Assembly (NCBI GenBank): GCA_032716605.1
Contig: CM064560.1
Location: 18,792,762-18,856,761 of the forward strand
Direction: 5' to 3'
DNA length: 64,000 nt
DNA from: Paralithodes platypus
Taxonomy: Eukaryota > Arthropoda > Malacostraca > Decapoda > Lithodidae
This document shows positions 9,597-24,906 of the stretch, in pieces (position 1 is the stretch's first letter; every line of letters begins with the position of its first letter). The position numbers and the translations under genes were made by a program. The notes beneath the pieces are model-generated. The model made no database searches. It saw only the letters and a program-made list of their open reading frames with translations, and had not been told where the DNA came from.

Positions 9597-9958
9597 GGAG
9601 GATGGGTGTACGTATTTGATCATTTGTATATATTTTCATTATCTTATTAGTTTCCTCCCTAGACCTCCATCAAGCATAAAATACACCCGCCCAAGACCTT
9701 CCTTAAAGCTAAATTTGTAAATTTTTCGGCAGAAAAATTTCCCGACCGAAGGCCGGTTTCTTTTATGATTACAAACTCGCTATCGCTCACCAGAAAAAAA
9801 TCGACACCTAAATGGCACGATAGGTCATAACATTTACAAGGAAATGGGACGATAGGTCTTGATATCGCCAAACTAATGGGCCTAGCGTCTTAAAATCTGA
9901 AAACTAATGGGGCTAAACATGAGGAAGAAGGGTGACCAGTTAAACGGCCCATCTCCCC
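9597..9958 (-). mobile_element. Family B MITE (B5)
   Basis: Between TTAA 9593-9596 and 9959-9962. The flanks are themselves duplicated: TTAATGAGCTT..CCCCTTCTG occurs at 9553-9575 and again from 9959. The element therefore lies inside, or next to, a local tandem duplication. Confidence 0.85.
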
Positions 9959-10026
9959 TTAATGAGCTTATCCCCTTCTGTAATAATGCTGTTGGACTAA
10001 TCATTAACATCAGCACACTATATTAA

Positions 10027-10233
10027 CCCCTTGAGTACCAGCGACGTGTGTTATATTGTAGTCTAGCTAGATTTAGACGATAGTTTGCAGCTTAGGAAGG
10101 ATCTGTGGTAGTCAAAAGGGTTGGTTGAGATAGTCTGAAGTCTTATTATTGCTAGAGGTCCTTCCTAAGCTGTATAAAATCGTCCAATAGTTGCCAGAAT
10201 ATGTTTAAAAGGACGTCCCTGGTACTGTAGGGG
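10027..10233. mobile_element. piggyBac-like MITE-2 (207 bp)
   Basis: CCCCTTGAGTACCAGCGACG at the left and CCCTGGTACTGTAGGGG at the right, between TTAA 10023-10026 and 10234-10237. The right TTAA is shared with the adjacent family B element. Confidence 0.9.
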
Positions 10234-10237
10234 TTAA

Positions 10238-10598
10238 GGGAGATGGGCCGGTTTTCTGCTCCACCTTCTTCCTCGTGTTTAGCCCCATTAGTTTTCAGAT
10301 TATATGACGTTCGGCTTATTAATTTGTCGATTTTAAGACCTTTCGCCCCATTTCTTTGTCAATGTTTAGACCTTTCGTGCTATTTAGGTGTCGATTTTGT
10401 TCCTGGCGAACGATAGTGAGCCTGTAATTTTGGAAGAATTGGCCTTCGGCCGCGACATTTTTCTACCGAAAAATTTACAAATTAATCTTGAAGGGGTATC
10501 TAATGGATTTTTTTTTAAAGCTTAATGGAGCTCTAGGGAGGAAACTAGAAAATATAATGAATTCATGAAAAAATCTATCAAAGAGTTAACCATCCCAC
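10238..10598 (+). mobile_element. Family B MITE (B6)
   Basis: A complete element starting GGGAGATGGGCCGG. It is bounded by TTAA 10234-10237 and 10599-10602 and lies directly upstream of the satellite array. Confidence 0.85.
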
Positions 10599-10632
10599 TT
10601 AAGTCTAATCATTAACATAAGTACAATAATAT

Positions 10633-13600
10633 TAACACAATATGGTGGCCAGCTACAACAAGCACTCCACACTCTTGGTACACTCCAACACCATAGTCTG
10701 TAGCCTATTAACACAATATAGTGGCCAGCTACAACAAGCACTCCACACTCTTGGTACACTCCAACACCATAGTCTGTAGCCTATTAACACAATATAGTGG
10801 CCAGCTACAACAAGCACTCCACACTCTTGGTACACTCCAACACCATAGTCTGTAGCCTATTAACACAATATGGTGGCCAGCTACAACAAGCACTCCACAC
10901 TCTTGGTACACTCCAAAACCATAGTCTGTAGCCTATTAACACAATATAGTGGCCAGCTACAACAAGCACTCCACACTCTTGGTACACTCGAATACCATAG
11001 TCTGTAGCCTATTAACACAATATAGTGGCCAGCTACAACAAGCACTCCACACTCTTGGTACACTCCAATACTATAGTCTGTAGCCTATTAACACAATATA
11101 GTGGCCAGCTACAACAAGCACTCCACACTCTTGGTACACTCCAACACCATAGTCTGTAGCCTATTAACACAATATAGTGGCCAGCTACAACAAGCACTCC
11201 ACACTCTTGGTACACTCCAACACCATAGTCTGTAGCCTATTAACACAATATAGTGGCCAGCTACAACAAGCACTCCACACTCTTGGTACACTCCAATACC
11301 ATAGTCTGTAGCCTATTAACACAATATAGTGGCCAGCTACAACAAGCACTCCACACTCTAGGTACACTCCAATACCATAGTCTGTAGCCTATTAACACAA
11401 TATAGTGGCCAGCTACAACAAGCACTCCACACTCTTGGTACACTCCAATACCATAGTCTGTAGCCTATTAACACAATATGGTGGCCAGCTACAACAAGCA
11501 CTCCACACTCTTGGTACACTCGAATACCATAGTCTGTAGCCTATTAACACAATATGGTGGCCAGCTACAACAAGCACTCCACACTCTTGGTACACTCCAA
11601 TACCATAGTCTGTAGCCTATTAACACAATATGGTGGCCAGCTACAACAAGCACTCCACACTCTTGGTACACTCCAATACCATAGTCTGTAGCCTATTAAC
11701 ACAATATGGTGGCCAGCTACAACAAGCACTCCACACTCTTGGTACACTCCAATACCATAGTCTGTAGCCTATTAACACAATATGGTGGCCAGCTACAACA
11801 AGCACTCCACACTCTTGGTACACTCCAATACCATAGTCTGTAGCCTATTAACACAATATGGTGGCCAGCTACAACAAGCACTCCACACTCTTGGTACACT
11901 CGAATACCATAGTCTGTAGCCTATTAACACAATATGGTGGCCAGCTACAACAAGCACTCCACACTCTTGGTACACTCGAATACCATAGTCTGTAGCCTAT
12001 TAACACAATATAGTGGCCAGCTACAACAAGCACTCCACACTCTTGGTACACTCGAATACCATAGTCTGTAGCCTATTAACACAATATGGTGGCCAGTTAC
12101 AACAAGCACTCCACACTCTTGGTACACTCGAATACCATAGTCTGTAGCCTATTAACACAATATAGTGGCCAGCTACAACAAGCACTCCACACTCTTGGTA
12201 CACTCCAATACCATAGTCTGTAGCCTATTAACACAATATGGTGGCCAGCTACAACAAGCACTCCACACTCTTGGTACACTCCAATACCATAGTCTGTAGC
12301 CTATTAACACAATAGTGGCCAGCTACAACAAGCACTCCACACTCTTGGTACTCGAATACCATAGTCTGTAGCCTATTAACACATATAGTGGCCAGCTACA
12401 ACAAGCACTCCACACTCTTGGTACACTCCAACACCATAGTCTGTAGCCTATACAATAGTGGCCAGCTACAACAAGCACTCCACACTCTTGGTACACTCCA
12501 ATACCATAGTCTGTAGCCTATTAACACAATATAGTGGCCAGCTACAACAAGCACTCCACACTCTTGGTACACTCCAACACCATAGTCTGTAGCCTATTAA
12601 CACAATATAGTGGCCAGCTACAACAAGCACTCCACACTCTTGGTACACTCCAACACCATAGTCTGTAGCCTATTAACACAATATAGTGGCCAGCTACAAC
12701 AAGCACTCCACACTCTTGGTACACTCCAACACCATAGTCTGTAGCCTATTAACACAATATAGTGGCCAGCTACAACAAGCACTCCACACTCTTGGTACAC
12801 TCCAATACCATAGTCTGTAGCCTATTAACACAATATAGTGGCCAGCTACAACAAGCACTCCATACTCTAGGTACACTCCAATACCATAGTCTGTAGCCTA
12901 TTAACACAATATAGTGGCCAGCTACAACAAGCACTCCACACTCTTGGTACACTCGAATACCATAATCTGTAGCCTATTAACACAATATGGTGGCCAGCTA
13001 CAACAAGCACTCCACACTCTTGGTACACTCGAATACCATAGTCTGTAGCCTATTAACACAATATGGTGGCCAGTTACAACAAGCACTCCACACTCTTGGT
13101 ACACTCCAATACCATAGTCTGTAGCCTATTAACACAATATGGTGGCCAGTTACAACAAGCACTCCACACTCTTGGTACACTCCAATACCATAGTCTGTAG
13201 CCTATTAACACAATATGGTGGCCAGCTACAACAAGCACTCCACACTCTTGGTACACTCGAATGCTATAGTCTGTAGCCTATTAACACAATATGGTGGCCA
13301 GCTACAACAAGCACTCCACACTCTTGGTACACTCGAATACCATAGTCTGTAGCCTATTAACACAATATGGTGGCCAGTTACAACAAGCACTCCACACTCT
13401 TGGTACACTCCAATACCATAGTCTGTAGCCTATTAACACAATATGGTGGCCAGCTACAACAAGCACTCCACACTCTTGGTACACTCCAATACCATAGTCT
13501 GTAGCCTATTAACACAATATGGTGGCCAGCTACAACACTCCACACTCTTGGTACACTCGAATACCATAGTCTGTAGCCTATTAACACAATATGGTGGCCA

Positions 13601-16600
13601 GCTACAACAAGCACTCCACACTCTTGGTACACTCGAATACCATAGTCTGTAGCCTATTAACACAATATGGTGGCCAGTTACAACAAGCACTCCACACTCT
13701 TGGTACACTCCAATACCATAGTCTGTAGCCTATTAACACAATATGGTGGCCAGCTACAACAAGCACTCCACACTCTTGGTACACTCGAATACCATAGTCT
13801 GTAGCCTATTAACACAATATGGTGGCCAGCTACAACAAGCACTCCACACTCTTGGTACACTCCAATACCATAGTCTGTAGCCTATTAACACAATATGGTG
13901 GCCAGTTACAACAAGCACTCCACACTCTTGGTACACTCCAACACCATAGTCTGTAGCCTATTAACACAATATAGTGGCCAGCTACAACAAGCACTCCACA
14001 CTCTTGGTACACTCGAATACCATAGTCTGTAGCCTATTAACACAATATAGTGGCCAGCTACAACAAGCACTCCACACTCTTGGTACACTCGAATACCATA
14101 GTCTGTAGCCTATTAACACAATATAGTGGCCAGTTACAACAAGCACTCCACACTCTTGGTACACTCGAATACCATAGTCTGTAGCCTATTAACACAATAT
14201 AGTGGCCAGCTACAACAAGCACTCCACTCTGTACACTCGAATACCATAGTCTGTAGCCTATTAACACAATATAGTGGCCAGCTACAACAAGCACTTCACA
14301 CTCTTGGTACACTCCAATACCATAGTCTGTAGCCTATTAACACAATATGGTGGCCAGTTACAACAAGCACTCCACACTCTTGGTACACTCCAATACCATA
14401 GTCTGTAGCCTATTAACACAATATGGTGGCAGTTATAACAAGCACTCCACACTCTTGGTACACTCCAACACCATAGTCTGTAGCCTATTAACACAATATA
14501 GTGGCCAGCTACAACAAGCACTCCACACTCTTGGTACACTCGAATACCATAGTCTGTAGCCTATTAACACAATATAGTGGCCAGCTACAACAAGCACTCC
14601 ACACTCTTGGTACACTCGAATACCATAGTCTGTAGCCTATTAACACAATATAGTGGCCAGCTACAACAAGCACTCCACACTCTTGGTACACTCGAATACC
14701 ATAGTCTGTAGCCTATTAACACAAAATAGTGGCCAGCTACAACAAGCACTCCACACTCTTGGTACACTCCAATACCATAGTCTGTAGCCTATTAACACAA
14801 TATGGTGGCCAGTTACAACAAGCACTCCACACTCTTGGTACACTCCAACACCATAGTCTGTAGCCTATTAACACAATATGGTGGCCAGTTACAACAAGCA
14901 CTCCACACTGTTGGTACACTCACACCATAGTCTGTAGCCTATTAACACAATATAGTGGCCAGCTACAACAAGCACTCCACACTCTTGGTACACTCGAATA
15001 CCATAGTCTGTAGCCTATTAACACAATATAGTGGCCAGCTACAACAAGCACTCCACACTCTTGGTACACTCGAATACCATAGTCTGTAGCCTATTAACAC
15101 AATATAGTGGCCAGTTACAACAAGCACTCCACACTCTTGGTACACTCCAACACCATAGTCTGTAGCCTATTAACACAATATAGTGGCCAGCTACAACAAG
15201 CACTCCACACTCTTGGTACACTCGAATACCATAGTCTGTAGCCTATTAACACATATAGTGCCAGCTACAACAAGCACTCCACACTCTTGGTACACTCCAA
15301 CACCATAGTCTGTAGCCTATTAACACAATATAGTGGCCAGCTACAACAAGCACTCCACACTCTTGGTACACTCCAACACCATAGTCTGTAGCCTATTAAC
15401 ACAATATATGGCCAGCTACAACAAGCACTCCACACTCTTGGTACACTCGAATACCATAGTCTGTAGCCTATTAACACAATATAGTGGCCAGCTACAACAA
15501 GCATTCCACACTCTTGGTACACTCGAATACCATAGTCTGTAGCCTATTAACACAATATAGTGGCCAGTTACAACAAGCACTCCACTCTTGGTACACTCCA
15601 ACACCATAGTCTGTAGCCTATTAACACAATATAGTGGCCAGCTACAACAAGCACTCCACACTCTTGGTACACTCGAATACCATAGTCTGTAGCCTATTAA
15701 CAGAATATAGTCGCCAGCTACAACAAGCACTCCACACTCTTGGTACACTCGAATACCATAGTCTGTAGCCTATGAACACAATATAGTGGCCAGTTACAAC
15801 AAGCACTCCACACTCTTGGTACACTCGAATACCATAGTCTGTAGCCTATTAACACAATATAGTGACCAGCTACAACAAGCACTCCACACTCTTGGTACAC
15901 TCCAACACCATAGTCTGTAGCCTATTAACACAATATGGTGGCCAGCTACAACAAGCACTCCACACTCTTGGTACACTCCAACACCATAGTCTGTAGCCTA
16001 TTAACACAATATAGTGTCCAGCTACAACAAGCACTCCACACTCTTGGTACACTCGAATACCATAGTCTGTAGCCTATTAACACAATATAGTGGCCAGCTA
16101 CAACAAGCACTCCACACTCTTGGTATACTCGAATACCATAGTCTGTAGCCTATTAACACAATATAGTGGCCAGCTACAACAAGCACTCCACACTCTTGGT
16201 ACACTCCAACACCATAGTCTGTAGCCTATTAACACAATATAGTGGCCAGCTACAACAAGCACTCCACACTCTTGGTACACTCCAATACCATAGTCTGTAG
16301 CCTATTAACACAATATAGTGGCCAGCTACAACAAGCACTCCACACTCTTGGTACACTCCAACACCATAGTCTGTAGCCTATTAACACAATATAGTGGCCA
16401 GCTACAACAAGCACTCCACACTCTTGGTACACTCCAACACCATAGTCTGTAGCCTATTAACACAATATAGTGGCCAGCTACAACAAGCACTCCACACTCT
16501 TGGTACACTCCAATACCATAGTCTGTAGCCTATTAACACAATATAGTGGCCAGCTACAACAAGCACTCCACACTCTAGGTACACTCCAATACCATAGTCT

Positions 16601-19600
16601 GTAGCCTATTAACACAATATAGTGGCCAGCTACAACAAGCACTCCACACTCTAGGTACACTCCAATACCATAGTCTGTAGCCTATTAACACAATATAGTG
16701 GCCAGCTACAACAAGCACTCCACACTCTTGGTACACTCGAATACCATAATCTGTAGCCTATTAACACAATATGGTGGCCAGCTACAACAAGCACTCCACA
16801 CTCTTGGTACACTCGAATACCATAGTCTGTAGCCTATTAACACAATATGGTGGCCAGTTACAACAAGCACTCCACACTCTTGGTACACTCCAATACCATA
16901 GTCTGTAGCCTATTAACACAATATGGTGGCCAGTTACAACAAGCACTCCACTCTTGGTACACTCCAATACCATAGTCTGTAGCCTATTAACACAATATGG
17001 TGGCCAGCTACAACAAGCACTCCACACTCTTGGTACACTCGAATGCTATAGTCTGTAGCCTATTAACACAATATGGTGCCAGCTACAACAAGCACTCCAC
17101 ACTCTTGGTACACTCGAATACCATAGTCTGTAGCCTATTAACACAATATGGTGGCCAGTTACAACAAGCACTCCACACTCTTGGTACACTCCAATACCAT
17201 AGTCTGTAGCCTATTAACACAATATGGGCCAGCTACAACAAGCACTCCACACTCTTGGTACACTCCAATACCATAGTCTGTAGCCTATTAACACAATATG
17301 GTGGCCAGCTACAACAAGCACTCCACACTCTTGGTACACTCGAATACCATAGTCTGTAGCCTATTAACACAATATGGTGGCCAGCTACAACAAGCACTCC
17401 ACACTCTTGGTACACTCGAATACCATAGTCTGTAGCCTATTAACACAATATGTGGCCAGTTACAACAAGCACTCCACACTCTTGGTACACTCCAATACCA
17501 TAGTCTGTAGCCTATTAACACAATATGGTGGCCAGCTACAACAAGCACTCCACACTCTTGGTACACTCGAATACCATAGTCTGTAGCCTATTAACACAAT
17601 ATGGTGGCCAGCTACAACAAGCACTCCACACTCTTGGTACACTCCAATACCATAGTCTGTAGCCTATTAACACAATATGGTGGCCAGTTACAACAAGCAC
17701 TCCACACTCTTGGTACACTCCAACACCATAGTCTGTAGCCTATTAACACAATATAGTGGCCAGCTACAACAAGCACTCCACACTCTTGGTACACTCGAAT
17801 ACCATAGTCTGTAGCCTATTAACACAATATAGTGGCCAGCTACAACAAGCACTCCACACTCTTGGTACACTCGAATACCATAGTCTGTAGCCTATTAACA
17901 CAATATAGTGGCCAGTTACAACAAGCACTCCACACTCTTGGTACACTCGAATACCATAGTCTGTAGCCTATTAACACAATATAGTGGCCAGCTACAACAA
18001 GCACTCCACACTCTTGGTACACTCGAATACCATAGTCTGTAGCCTATTAACACAATATAGTGGCCAGCTACAACAAGCACTTCACACTCTTGGTACACTC
18101 CAATACCATAGTCTGTAGCCTATTAACACAATATGGTGGCCAGTTACAACAAGCACTCCACACTCTTGGTACACTCCAATACCATAGTCTGTAGCCTATT
18201 AACACAATATGGTGGCCAGTTATAACAAGCACTCCACACTCTTGGTACACTCCAACACCATAGTCTGTAGCCTATTACACATAGTGGCCAGCTACAACAA
18301 GCACTCCACACTCTTGTACACTCGAATACCATAGTCTGTAGCCTATTAACACAATAGTGGCCAGCTACAACAAGCACTCCACACTCTTGGTACACTCGAA
18401 TACCATAGTCTGTAGCCTATTAACACAATATAGTGGCCAGCTACAACAAGCACTCCACACTCTTGGTACACTCGAATACCATAGTCTGTAGCCTGTTAAC
18501 ACAATATAGTGGCCAGCTACAACAAGCACTCCACACTCTTGGTACACTCCAATACCATAGTCTGTAGCCTATTAACACAATATGGTGGCCAGTTACAACA
18601 AGCACTCCACACTCTTGGTACACTCCAACACCATAGTCTGTAGCCTATTAACACAATATGGTGGCCAGTTACAACAAGCACTCCACACTCTTGGTACACT
18701 CCAACACCATAGTCTGTAGCCTATTAACACAATATAGTGGCCAGCTACAACAAGCACTCCACACTCTTGGTACACTCGAATACCATAGTCTGTAGCCTAT
18801 TAACACAATATAGTGGCCAGCTACAACAAGCACTCCACACTCTTGGTACACTCGAATACCATAGTCTGTAGCCTATTAACACAATATATGGCCAGTTACA
18901 ACAAGCACTCCACACTCTTGGTACACTCCAACACCATAGTCTGTAGCCTATTAACACAATATAGTGGCCAGCTACAACAAGCACTCCACACTCTTGGTAC
19001 ACTCGAATACCATAGTCTGTAGCCTATTAACACCATATAGTGGCCAGCTACAACAAGCACTCCACACTCTTGGTACACTCCAACACCATAGTCTGTAGCC
19101 TATTACACAATATAGTGGCCAGCTACAACAAGCACTCCACACGTACACTCCAACACCATAGTCTGTAGCCTATTAACACAATATAGTGGCCAGCTACAAC
19201 AAGCACTCCACACTCTTGGTACACTCGAATACCATAGTCTGTAGCCTATTAACACAATATAGTGGCCAGCTACAACAAGCATTCCACACTCTTGGTACAC
19301 TCGAATACCATAGTCTGTAGCCTATTAACACAATATAGTGGCCAGTTACAACAAGCACTCCACACTCTTGGTACACTCCAACACCATAGTCTGTAGCCTA
19401 TTAACACAATATAGTGGCCAGCTACAAGCACTCCACACTCTTGGTACACTCGAATACCATAGTCTGTAGCCTATTAACACAATATAGTGGCCAGCTACAA
19501 CAAGCACTCCACACTCTTGGTACACTCGAATACCATAGTCTGTAGCCTATTAACACAATATAGTGGCCAGTTACAACAAGCACTCCACACTCTTGGTACA

Positions 19601-22600
19601 CTCGAATACCATAGTCTGTAGCCTATTAACACAATATAGTGGCCAGCTACAACAAGCACTCCACACTCTTGGTACACTCCAACACCATAGTCTGTAGCCT
19701 ATTAACACAATATGGTGGCCAGCTACAACAAGCACTCCACACTCTTGGTACACTCCAACACCATAGTCTGTAGCCTATTAACAATATAGTGTCCAGCTAC
19801 AACAAGCACTCCACTCTTGGTACACTCGAATACCATAGTCTGTAGCCTATTAACACAATATAGTGGCCAGCTACAACAAGCACTCCACACTCTTGGTATA
19901 CTCGAATACCATAGTCTGTAGCCTATTAACACAATATAGTGGCCAGCTACAACAAGCACTCCACACTCTTGGTACACTCCAACACCATAGTCTGTAGCCT
20001 ATTAACACAATATAGTGGCCAGCTACAACAAGCACTCCACACTCTTGGTACACTCCAATACCATAGTCTGTAGCCTATTAACACAATATAGTGGCCAGCT
20101 ACAACAAGCACTCCACACTCTTGGTACACTCCAACACCATAGTCTGTAGCCTATTAACACAATATAGTGGCCAGCTACAACAAGCACTCCACACTCTTGG
20201 TACACTCCAACACCATAGTCTGTAGCCTATTAACACAATATAGTGGCCAGCTACAACAAGCACTCCACACTCTTGGTACACTCCAATACCATAGTCTGTA
20301 GCCTATTAACACAATATAGTGGCCAGCTACAACAAGCACTCCACACTCTTGGTACACTCCAATACCATAGTCTGTAGCCTATTAACACAATATAGTGGCC
20401 AGCTACAACAAGCACTCCACACTCTAGGTACACTCCAATACCATAGTCTGTAGCCTATTAACACAATATAGTGGCCAGCTACAACAAGCACTCCACACTC
20501 TTGGTACACTCGAATACCATAATCTGTAGCCTATTAACACAATATGGTGGCCAGCTACAACAAGCACTCCACACTCTTGGTACACTCGAATACCATAGTC
20601 TGTAGCCTATTAACACAATATGGTGGCCAGTTACAACAAGCACTCCACACTCTTGGTACACTCCAATACCATAGTCTGTAGCCTATTAACACAATATGGT
20701 GGCCAGTTACAACACAAGCACTCTTGGTACACTCCAATACCATAGTCTGTAGCCTATTAACACAATATGGTGGCCAGCTACAACAAGCACTCCACACTCT
20801 TGGTACACTCGAATGCTATAGTCTGTAGCCTATTAACACAATATGGTGGCCAGCTACAACAAGCACTCCACACTCTTGGTACACTCGAATACCATAGTCT
20901 GTAGCCTATTAACACAATATGGTGGCCAGTTACAACAAGCACTCCACACTCTTGGTACACTCCAATACCATAGTCTGTAGCCTATTAACACAATATGGTG
21001 GCCAGCTACAACAAGCACTCCACACTCTTGGTACACTCCAATACCATAGTCTGTAGCCTATTAACACAATATGGTGGCCAGCTACAACAAGCACTCCACA
21101 CTCTTGGTACACTCGAATACCATAGTCTGTAGCCTATTAACACAATATGGTGGCCAGCTACAACAAGCACTCCACACTCTTGGTACACTCGAATACCATA
21201 GTCTGTAGCCTATTAACACAATATAGTGGCCAGCTACAACAAGCACTCCACACTCTTGGTATACTCGAATACCATAGTCTGTAGCCTATTAACACAATAT
21301 AGTGGCCAGCTACAACAAGCACTCCACACTCTTGGTACACTCCAATACCATAGTCTGTAGCCTATTAACACAATATGGTGGCCAGTTACAACAAGCACTC
21401 CACACTCTTGGTACACTCCAATACCATAGTCTGTAGCCTATTAACACAATATGGTGGCCAGCTACAACAAGCACTCCACACTCTTGGTACACTCGAATAC
21501 CATAGTCTGTAGCCTATTAACACAATATGGTGGCCAGCTACAACAAGCACTCCACACTCTTGGTACACTCCAATACCATAGTCTGTAGCCTATTAACACA
21601 ATATGGTGGCCAGTTACAACAAGCACTCCACACTCTTGGTACACTCCAACACCATAGTCTGTAGCCTATTAACACAATATAGTGGCCAGCTACAACAAGC
21701 ACTCCACACTCTTGGTACACTCGAATACCATAGTCTGTAGCCTATTAACACAATATAGTGGCCAGCTACAACAAGCACTCCACACTCTTGGTACACTCGA
21801 ATACCATAGTCTGTAGCCTATTAACACAATATAGTGGCCAGTTACAACAAGCACTCCACACTCTTGGTACACTCGAATACCATAGTCTGTAGCCTATTAA
21901 CACAATATAGTGGCCAGCTACAACAAGCACTCCACACTCTTGGTACACTCGAATACCATAGTCTGTAGCCTATTAACACAATATAGTGGCCAGCTACAAC
22001 AAGCACTTCACACTCTTGGTACACTCCAATACCATAGTCTGTAGCCTATTAACACAATATGGTGGCCAGTTACAACAAGCACTCCACACTCTTGGTACAC
22101 TCCAATACCATAGTCTGTAGCCTATTAACACAATATGGTGGCCAGTTATAACAAGCACTCCACACTCTTGGTACACTCCAACACCATAGTCTGTAGCCTA
22201 TTAACACAATATAGTGGCCAGCTACAACAAGCACTCCACACTCTTGGTACACTCGAATACCATAGTCTGTAGCCTATTAACACAATATAGTGGCCAGCTA
22301 CAACAAGCACTCCACACTCTTGGTACACTCGAATACCATAGTCTGTAGCCTATTAACACAATATAGTGGCCAGCTACAACAAGCACTCCACACTCTTGGT
22401 ACACTCGAATACCATAGTCTGTAGCCTATTAACACAAAATAGTGGCCAGCTACAACAAGCACTCCACACTCTTGGTACACTCCAATACCATAGTCTGTAG
22501 CCTATTAACACAATATGGTGGCCAGTTACAACAAGCACTCCACACTCTTGGTACACTCCAACACCATAGTCTGTAGCCTATTAACACAATATGGTGGCCA

Positions 22601-24906
22601 GTTACAACAAGCACTCCACACTCTTGGTACACTCCAACACCATAGTCTGTAGCCTATTAACACAATATAGTGGCCAGCTACAACAAGCACTCCACACTCT
22701 TGGTACACTCGAATACCATAGTCTGTAGCCTATTAACACAATATAGTGGCCAGCTACAACAAGCACTCCACACTCTTGGTACACTCGAATACCATAGTCT
22801 GTAGCCTATTAACACAATATAGTGGCCAGTTACAACAAGCACTCCACACTCTTGGTACACTCCAACACCATAGTCTGTAGCCTATTAACACAATATAGTG
22901 GCCAGCTACAACAAGCACTCCACACTCTTGGTACACTCGAATACCATAGTCTGTAGCCTATTAACACCATATAGTGGCCAGCTACAACAAGCACTCCACA
23001 CTCTTGGTACACTCCAACACCATAGTCTGTAGCCTATTAACACAATATAGTGGCCAGCTACAACAAGCACTCCACACTCTTGGTACACTCCAACACCATA
23101 GTCTGTAGCCTATTAACACAATATAGTGGCCAGCTACAACAAGCACTCCACACTCTTGGTACACTCGAATACCATAGTCTGTAGCCTATTAACACAATAT
23201 AGTGGCCAGCTACAACAAGCATTCCACACTCTTGGTACACTCGAATACCATAGTCTGTAGCCTATTAACACAATATAGTGGCCAGTTACAACAAGCACTC
23301 CACACTCTTGGTACACTCCAACACCATAGTCTGTAGCCTATTAACACAATATAGTGGCCAGCTACAACAAGCACTCCACACTCTTGGTACACTCGAATAC
23401 CATAGTCTGTAGCCTATTAACACAATATAGTGGCCAGCTACAACAAGCACTCCACACTCTTGGTAAACTCCAACACCATAGTCTGTAGCCTATTAACACA
23501 ATATAGTGGCCAGCTACAACAAGCACTCCACACTCTTGGTACACTCGAATACCATAGTCTGTAGCCTATTAACACAATATAGTGGCCAGTTACAACAAGC
23601 ACTCCACACTCTTGGTACACTCGAATACCATAGTCTGTAGCCTATTAACACAATAGTGGCCAGCTACAACAAGCACTCCACACTCTTGGTACACTCGAAT
23701 ACCATAGTCTGTAGCCTATTAACACAATATGGTGGCCAGTTACAACAAGCACTCCACACTCTTGGTACACTCGAATACCATAGTCTGTAGCCTATTAACA
23801 CAATATAGTGGCCAGCTACAACAAGCACTCCACACTCTTGGTACACTCGAATACCATAGTCTGTAGCCTATTAACACAATATGGTGGCCAGTTACAACAA
23901 GCACTCCACACTCTTGGTACACTCGAATACCATAGTCTGTAGCCTATTAACACAATATAGTGGCCAGTTACAACAAGCACTCCACACTCTTGGTACACTC
24001 GAATACCATAGTCTGTAGCCTATTAACACAATATGGTGGCCAGTTACAACAAGCACTCCACACTCTTGGTACACTCGAATACCATAGTCTGTAGCCTATT
24101 AACAAAATATAGTGGCCAGTTACAACAAGCACTCCACACTCTTGGTACACTCCAACACCATAGTCTGTAGCCTATTAACACAATATAGTGGCCAGCTACA
24201 ACAAGCACTCCACACTCTTGGTACACTCCAACACCATAGTCTGTAGCCTATTAACACAATATAGTGGCCAGCTACAACAAGCACTCCACACTCTTGGTAC
24301 ACTCCAATACCATAGTCTGTAGCCTATTAACACAATATGGTGGCCAGTTACAACAAGCACTCCACACTCTTGGTACACTCCAACACCATAGTCTGTAGCC
24401 TATTAACAAAATATAGTGGCCAGCTACAACAAGCACTCCACACTCTTGGTACACTCGAATACCATAGTCTGTAGCCTATTAACACAATATAGTGGCCAGT
24501 TACAACAAGCACTCCACACTCTTGGTACACTCGAATACCATAGTCTGTAGCCTATTAACACAATATTGTGGCCAGCTACAACAAGCACTCCACACTCTTG
24601 GTACACTCCAATACCATAGTCTGTAGCCTATTAACACAATATGGTGGCCAGTTACAACAAGCACTCCACACTCTTGGTACACTAGGATACCATAGTCTGT
24701 AGCCTATTAACACAATATGGTGGCCAGTTACAACAAGCACTCCACACTCTTGGTACACTAGGATACCATAGTCTGTAGCCTATTAACACAATATGGTGGC
24801 CAGTTACAACAAGCACTCCACACTCTTGGTACACTCGAATACCATAGTCTGTAGCCTATTAACACAATATGGTGGCCAGATACAACAAGCACTCCACACT
24901 CTTGGT
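10633..24906. repeat. 76-bp satellite array (about 188 monomers)
   Basis: The monomer reads TATTAACACAATATAGTGGC, then CAGCTACAACAAGCACTCCA, then CACTCTTGGTACACTCCAAC and ACCATAGTCTGTAGCC. Monomers differ mainly at a few sites: ATAGTGG/ATGGTGG, CAGCTAC/CAGTTAC, and CCAACACC/CCAATACC/CGAATACC. Rare diagnostic variants recur at long distance. CCATAATCTG occurs near 12961, 16745 and 20518. GAATGCTATA occurs at 13259, 17041 and 20811. GCACTTCAC occurs at 14291, 18077 and 22003. These give a higher-order period of about 3.77-3.93 kb, roughly 50 monomers. Several monomers carry small deletions (12310-12460, 15250, 18280-18350, 19140, 19430, 20720). Overlapping short minus-strand frames across the monomers are by-products of the repeat, since 76 is not a multiple of three. 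Confidence 0.97.

Noticed and set aside
10653..24758. Long series of similar 60-85-residue minus-strand frames (CGVLVVAGHYIVLIGYRLW pattern)
   Set aside because: They repeat with the 76-bp monomer, overlap each other, and change frame each monomer because 76 is not divisible by three. They are by-products of the satellite.
10633..24906. CRISPR-like array
   Set aside because: Repeats are contiguous without unique spacers, the sequence is eukaryotic and there are no cas-like genes.
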